Shown: positions 59,331 to 64,000 of the stretch, piece by piece | Layout: every line of letters begins with the position of its first letter | Numbering within the stretch: position 1 is the first letter of the stretch | Source of the DNA: Mermis nigrescens | Taxonomy: Eukaryota > Nematoda > Enoplea > Mermithida > Mermithidae | NCBI GenBank assembly: GCA_036768485.1 | Contig: JAVLUZ010000154.1 | Span: forward strand, 3,182,529-3,246,528 | Reading direction: 5' to 3' | Length of the DNA: 64,000 bases | Notes under the pieces: model-generated | Told to the model about the DNA's origin: nothing | What the model saw: the letters and a program-made list of their open reading frames with translations, nothing else | Databases searched by the model: none | Position numbers and translations under genes: made by a program

Positions 59331-60139
59331 CTTTTTGAAACACACAAATTATATTGTTGATTCAACATGTAAGCGTCATTTTTATGTTGATGCTACAAAT
59401 TTTGTTACAGTGTGCTCACTCTTAAATCTATTAATTTTTAACTAACAGTAAAATATTATTTTAACCAAACACATCACGTAATGCACAGGCTAGCGGTCCC
59501 GGGAACTGAGCGTTCTACAAATAGACTCTTTTACTCTAACAATGTCTATCTATTGATAAACGAATCTTAAATTTCTAATTTATAATCCTGTAATATTTCC
59601 CAGCATTATAATATCTAATTCCATTTTCAGCGTAACAGTGTGTTCGTCAAATGCTCCGTGAAAAAATTTTGTAACATCAAGGATTGCGTCGAACAAATTG
59701 TAGCACGATAAATATGTATCACAAGTGGCTTAGCTGTGGCGGGAGAGGGGCTGGGGTGGACTATTCAGCCCAAAATTTTGAAAGTATGGATATTTTTTGC
59801 AAGGGTCACCCAAAGAATAAAATTAGATATTCTCAAAGCATATCTGCAAGACCGCTAGAATAGATTTCAGCCCACTTTTTGGGCTGATAAATCCAAAATT
59901 TTCGGGCGCTTAGCTTCTTATGTATTTATTTATTTATATACAACATGTTTCTTTATTATAATATAAACCAAATTTGATATTTTCAAATATTCCTCTTCTT
60001 TTATGTGTAGATCCTGTTGAGAGGAGCTCAAAAACACCATCAGTTTTGCTCACCCATAAGTAGTTGTTGAGATATCTAACTTCTAAATTTTGGTCCCCTC
60101 AAAATCAGAAGGCCAGCTACACCAATGTGTATAACTAGC

Positions 60140-60325
60140 GAAGAAAAATGTATTAGAGGAAAAGAAAGGACGAATATACATACTACTTGGAATTGCGTAC
60201 ATACTACTTGGATGCAAAAGTAGGGATTAGAAGAATGTCACCTGTACAGACAAAAAAATAAGAATCTGCTAAAAAGTTACGGGTTCAAGCTATGCAAAAA
60301 TCGAAGTACAAATATTCTGCGGCCT
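60140..60325 (+). repeat. Partial foldback unit without composite repeat
   Basis: CTAGCGAAGAAAAATG, then GGACGAATATAC, CTTGGAATTGCG (with a local duplication of CATACTACTTGGA) and CGAAGTACAAATATTCTGCG. Only one arm is present. It shows the foldback can exist apart from the composite repeat. Confidence 0.6.
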
Positions 60326-60474
60326 AAGGAAAGCATGAATTAAGCAGATTACTCTTTATTAGCAGGAATGATTTCAAATTTAAGAAAAACGACTCATGAT
60401 TTCCTTCACTTACCTCATTTGCACTGGAATTGGGATAACGTTTCACCAATAGCATTAATTTTCGGCAAGGCAAG

Positions 60475-60620
60475 GCACCATAAATGGGCAGCAAGAAAAT
60501 TCTGGAGAAGGGGAAATCGCCACAAATTGCCAAAAATCGTCAGAAATTTTACTAAAAATAGAATTCTCAGGGGGTTGCATACCCTGGGAACCCCAACGTC
60601 CATGTGTGCAGGGCACTAAA
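60475..60620. mobile_element. MITE-like repeat, second copy of the 9.2-kb family
   Basis: GGGCAGCAAGAAAATTCTGG, ACTAAAAATAGAATTCTC and CGTCCATGTGTGCAGGG. Ends resemble those of the 255-bp MITE family. Confidence 0.55.
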
Positions 60621-60959
60621 CGCGTGTGAACTATTAGCACTAAAAATGTATAGGACAGAAACTATAAGCTTTAATGAGCTAGGCAATACGAATTACGCCG
60701 CAGAGCAAGACAAACAGTGCAAAATGATAGAATGAAAATTCGCAAATTTTCTTAATAATATAAAATGAGGCTAAAATCAGAAAAATGTACTTTGTCACAT
60801 TACCATGTCATGCTTAAATATAATTAGGACCATAATAAAACAACAAGATGCGAAAGTCATGATTTATCGAACCATTGACGCATTGCTTTTATATTGTCAG
60901 TAAAAAAGTGATATTCTTAAGCACTAAATCGATAATTCGATATCAAATTTCTACATAAG

Positions 60960-61150
60960 CGATTCCGCCACAGGCATGTAGCTCTGGGGGATTGGGGGGT
61001 CCGGACCCCCCAAAATTCAGAACAATAGGACTTTTTAAATGATATTTTGTGCTATTTTTGCCCTTTTTAGGGCTTAGATCCCCTCCCCAAATTGGTGTTG
61101 GTCCCCAAACTAGAACGACCAGCTACGTGCTTGTTCCCCCAAACCTGTTA
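60960..61150. mobile_element. GC-rich MITE-like repeat
   Basis: CAGGCATGTAGCTCTGGGGG and GGTCCGGACCCCCCAA near one end, AGCTACGTGCTTGTTCCCCC at the other, so the ends are roughly inverted (GTAGCT / AGCTAC). No coding. Confidence 0.5.
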
Positions 61151-61734
61151 TCGTTGTCGGTGACGACGACTCTCGAAAAAAGATATCGTTTTGTTAACAA
61201 CTGCACAAAAACACGTCCTTAACGATATTTTTCGTTTCAATATCGTTAACTGTACCATCCCTACGTCAGAAGCAAATGAAACGGATTATAGCTGGAGAAT
61301 TACACTAATCCTCAAATGGTAATAAAAATCAAATGAAATAGCGTACATACTTGCTCAAAACCCAAATATTAGAGACAGAAGAAACATAGCGCGATCACAC
61401 GATGCGACCTAAAATTGATTCGATTCATCTGATATTTACAGTAATTATAATTACGATAACTTTTCAGAATATCGGAAAGTTATTTATGTAGTGAATTTGT
61501 TAAGACAAGTGATTATTCCGTAATTGTCACTTGATGATGAACCCTAGAGCTAGAGAAAGAACTCATCTAGCTATAGCAGCTTGATGACGTGTATGGCGTG
61601 ATTTGAATTGCTGTACCATTGAACTTGGTAGCGATAGAATTCGAGAAAGTAGGTAAGCACGCATAAGTCAAATCACATGTCCTTATTACAAAAAGTAACA
61701 AAGACGTCCAGGTTAAAATTTTTTTATCTGAAAT

Positions 61735-61992
61735 TTTACGGAATATTCAAGTACATAGTTTTAATTGTTTCACTTCATTCCCTCGACTCGATTGTGCATT
61801 GTGTCGGTCAGGCAAGCTTCAACATACATTGGATAAAGTCAAGAAGCATTATCTCTCAAATATCTGTCATATCGTGTTTTATTTGCCTAATACGCGATTT
61901 AGCGTCTCAAGAGCTTATTAAACAGTTTCTTTCAGAAAGTTGAAATACTTTAGGCTCCAATAATTTCTGTTATACGATCACGTGCTCGAAAT
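61735..61992. repeat. Dispersed repeat, copy 2
   Basis: Partner of 55190-55475, ending ACGATCACGTGCTCGAAATC. The 88-codon frame at 61677-61943 lies across it and is not supported as a gene. Confidence 0.5.
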
Positions 61993-62730
61993 CAAATAAA
62001 CTTTTCTACTCTTTACCATCATCCAATTGTAGACCTTAAATGTTGATTTCTAGTATCTTGCTTTAATAAATCATTTTTAAATTAATCAAATTAAATTAAC
62101 TTTTCGCCAGAACAGTGTAAGTGCATATGATCATTTTCTGCGAAAACCTTGCTTGATGAGGAATGAGTTAAAGAAACTACAGTTTTTTTTAATATAATGT
62201 CATATACTTAATTTGCCTGGACCTTCAGTCATTTCGGTCTTTAATCCAGGGTGTTTTCTTCATCGGCGAACCTGACGAAATAAATTCAGCCGCTTGATAT
62301 TCTTGCGAAGTTAAAAAGAGGTTTTCGTTGTCACGTTCAGTGCAATCCTTTAACCTTAATTTCTCACTTAGACCTATCGCAAAATGCGTGACACGTTTAG
62401 ATCAAGAAGACAGAGATTTTTGGATTAGTTTACTTAGAAAATAACCCTTATTATTCCAGACACTATCAAATTAAGACGAATTAAAACTCCCGTTCTTTGA
62501 TAATATATGAATGGCCAAATAAATTAGGCTATAAAATCAAGAGCTAATAATATATGGTGAGGCGATTATCGTAATTTTAATAAAATGTAAATTTGGCTAT
62601 GGCGAAAGCAATGAATAAGTGATTAAATGATTGTAAGAGTAATAAATAATTGTATCGGCGATGGCATGAGTGATGAATCACTGAGCTAATAATGTTAAAA
62701 TAGTAAATGAACTGAGTTGTGCCGCAACTC

Positions 62731-62806
62731 GGCAAAGGCTGAGCCACACTCGGCGTCAGCACCAAAAGGCTGAGCCACACTCGGCGTCAGCACCAAAAGG
62801 CTGAGC
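62731..62806 (+). repeat. 31-bp tandem repeat, 2.3 copies
   Basis: GGCTGAGCCACACTCGGCGT followed by CAGCACCAAAA, starting at 62737, 62768 and 62799. Confidence 0.9.
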
Positions 62807-62820
62807 GAGTTATGTATCTG

Positions 62821-63095
62821 TAATCCGCTTTTTAAAGAACTTTTGAATTATTTTGAATTGATTGATGATCTGGCAGGCGGCCAAGTCGCGACTTGAGCCT
62901 GCCGATATTTGCATATCAGTTACATGGGTTGGGCATATTTTACATGCTTCCGGGTAACGTTTATTGTATTTCCGTTTCCCCTGAACTTTTGCCCCTATTG
63001 TTTCTATCAAGCTGTACTTTGTGTGCGACTTTTGTTCTAGCGCAACCATCGTTTAACATGGCAGAAGCATATTTGCATATTTAAAGCGGATTCGC
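62821..63095. repeat. Short inverted-repeat element with internal palindrome
   Basis: AATCCGCTTTTTAAAG at the left and TTTAAAGCGGATT at the right face each other. Inside, GGCAGG and CCTGCC bracket the perfect palindrome CAAGTCGCGACTTG (62882-62895). Likely a ~275-bp MITE; the open frames over it are chance. Confidence 0.5.
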
Positions 63096-64000
63096 GCATA
63101 CTTACGTGCTAAAGCCCGCCTATATTTTGTACACCAGTAACGCTATTAAATGCTCAATTTTTTACTAATTTTTGTGGATTATTCGGATTAATTCCGGATA
63201 ACTGTCAGATTAAAATTTACTTCGTTCCTTTGTTTCATTTTCCCAGACCGCCTAAATCAACTTCCATCCGTTCCTACCCTAATCTCTTTTGCAATCGCCT
63301 TTTTTCGCATATCTCAGCATACTTCGTACTTACAATTACGAACATGTATGTATAAAGTATATCGCGTAATAATAATATTAATATAGCAAGGCACGAAAAG
63401 ATAGCAACAATATTTTTGAACAATTTTCATCAACGTTTTCAGGTAAAATGTAATAATTTAAACGATTCGCGAAATCAAAGGCAATCAATATAAAGCGCTA
63501 CTTGACATCGTTTCCGACAAAAGCCTGTAAGTCGGCTAATTAAATCGAGAAAATCTACGCAGAACAGCAATATTTGAAAAAATCATACAACTTATGAACG
63601 ATTGAAAGAACGATTAAATTTAATGCCTAGATGTGAAAAACTATACTGGAAAATGGCTAAACCGAGAGTCAAAAGCTACCTTTTGCACACCCTGCTCCAG
63701 CCACAACTATTAAGTCTTTGGCTAACTTATACGATACTGACAGAAAGCTTATTCAATTTGTAGCTTGACGGTAATTTTTAGGCTTAAATACTAATTATGG
63801 CTAAAACTTTTGCAAACAAAAATCAGCATACCTTTTATTGCACTATTTAAATCATCAAAGCATCTGTTATTGCCAAATTGGTTTCATGTAGTTTCTAAAC
63901 CATTAAAAGCCGCAAAAGATGTCAAACACCGACTTTGGTTGGCAAACCGGTTGGAAAATTACTCTGAAAAGATTTCAAGGATTATGCGAGAGAAATTTTA
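63096..64000. other. AT-rich DNA at window end, nothing recognised
   Basis: No open frame with family resemblance and no repeat shared with the rest of the window was seen. Confidence 0.4.

Overview
This window is AT-rich eukaryotic DNA from an invertebrate. The evidence is spliced genes with GT-AG introns, an animal Shaw-type potassium channel gene, a single-exon serpentine chemoreceptor-like GPCR, and dense MITE, foldback and satellite-like repeats. A nematode with a large repeat-rich AT-rich genome (for example an enoplean or mermithid) is my best guess. It rests on the srsx-like look of the GPCR and the overall style, and is inference only. There are no bacterial operons, CRISPR arrays or rRNA genes.

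Two genes can be supported. (1) A minus-strand Shaw/Kv3 voltage-gated K+ channel gene spans 23854 down to 9700. I resolved eight coding exons joining into one unbroken 457-residue frame. They include a probable GC-AG first intron and two tandem microexons of 28 and 18 nt that encode the pore helix and the first half of the selectivity filter. (2) A minus-strand single-exon 350-residue 7TM receptor lies at 53767 to 52715, with MITE copies close on both sides.

Most of the rest is mobile or repetitive DNA. A composite repeat of about 1.3-2.3 kb occurs five times (from 2073, 19310, 36800, 44473 and 47703). Four of the copies end in the same foldback unit of about 0.6-0.8 kb. A MITE family of about 255 bp with 8-bp target duplications is present in at least seven places, one 22 nt from a Shaw splice donor and one 66 nt upstream of the GPCR start codon. 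A decayed TIR element at 42533-44370 carries remnants of a C2H2-finger ORF. Three elements have inverted termini built of short GC-rich repeats: 25145-25533, 56021-57076 and 57811-59330. The first sits inside one copy of a duplicated segment whose other copy is the empty site.

CpG-richer patches near 23.4-23.6, 26.2-26.8 and 29.6-30.6 kb have neither recognisable coding nor repeats and may be regulatory. Remaining stretches are AT-rich DNA in which I recognise nothing.
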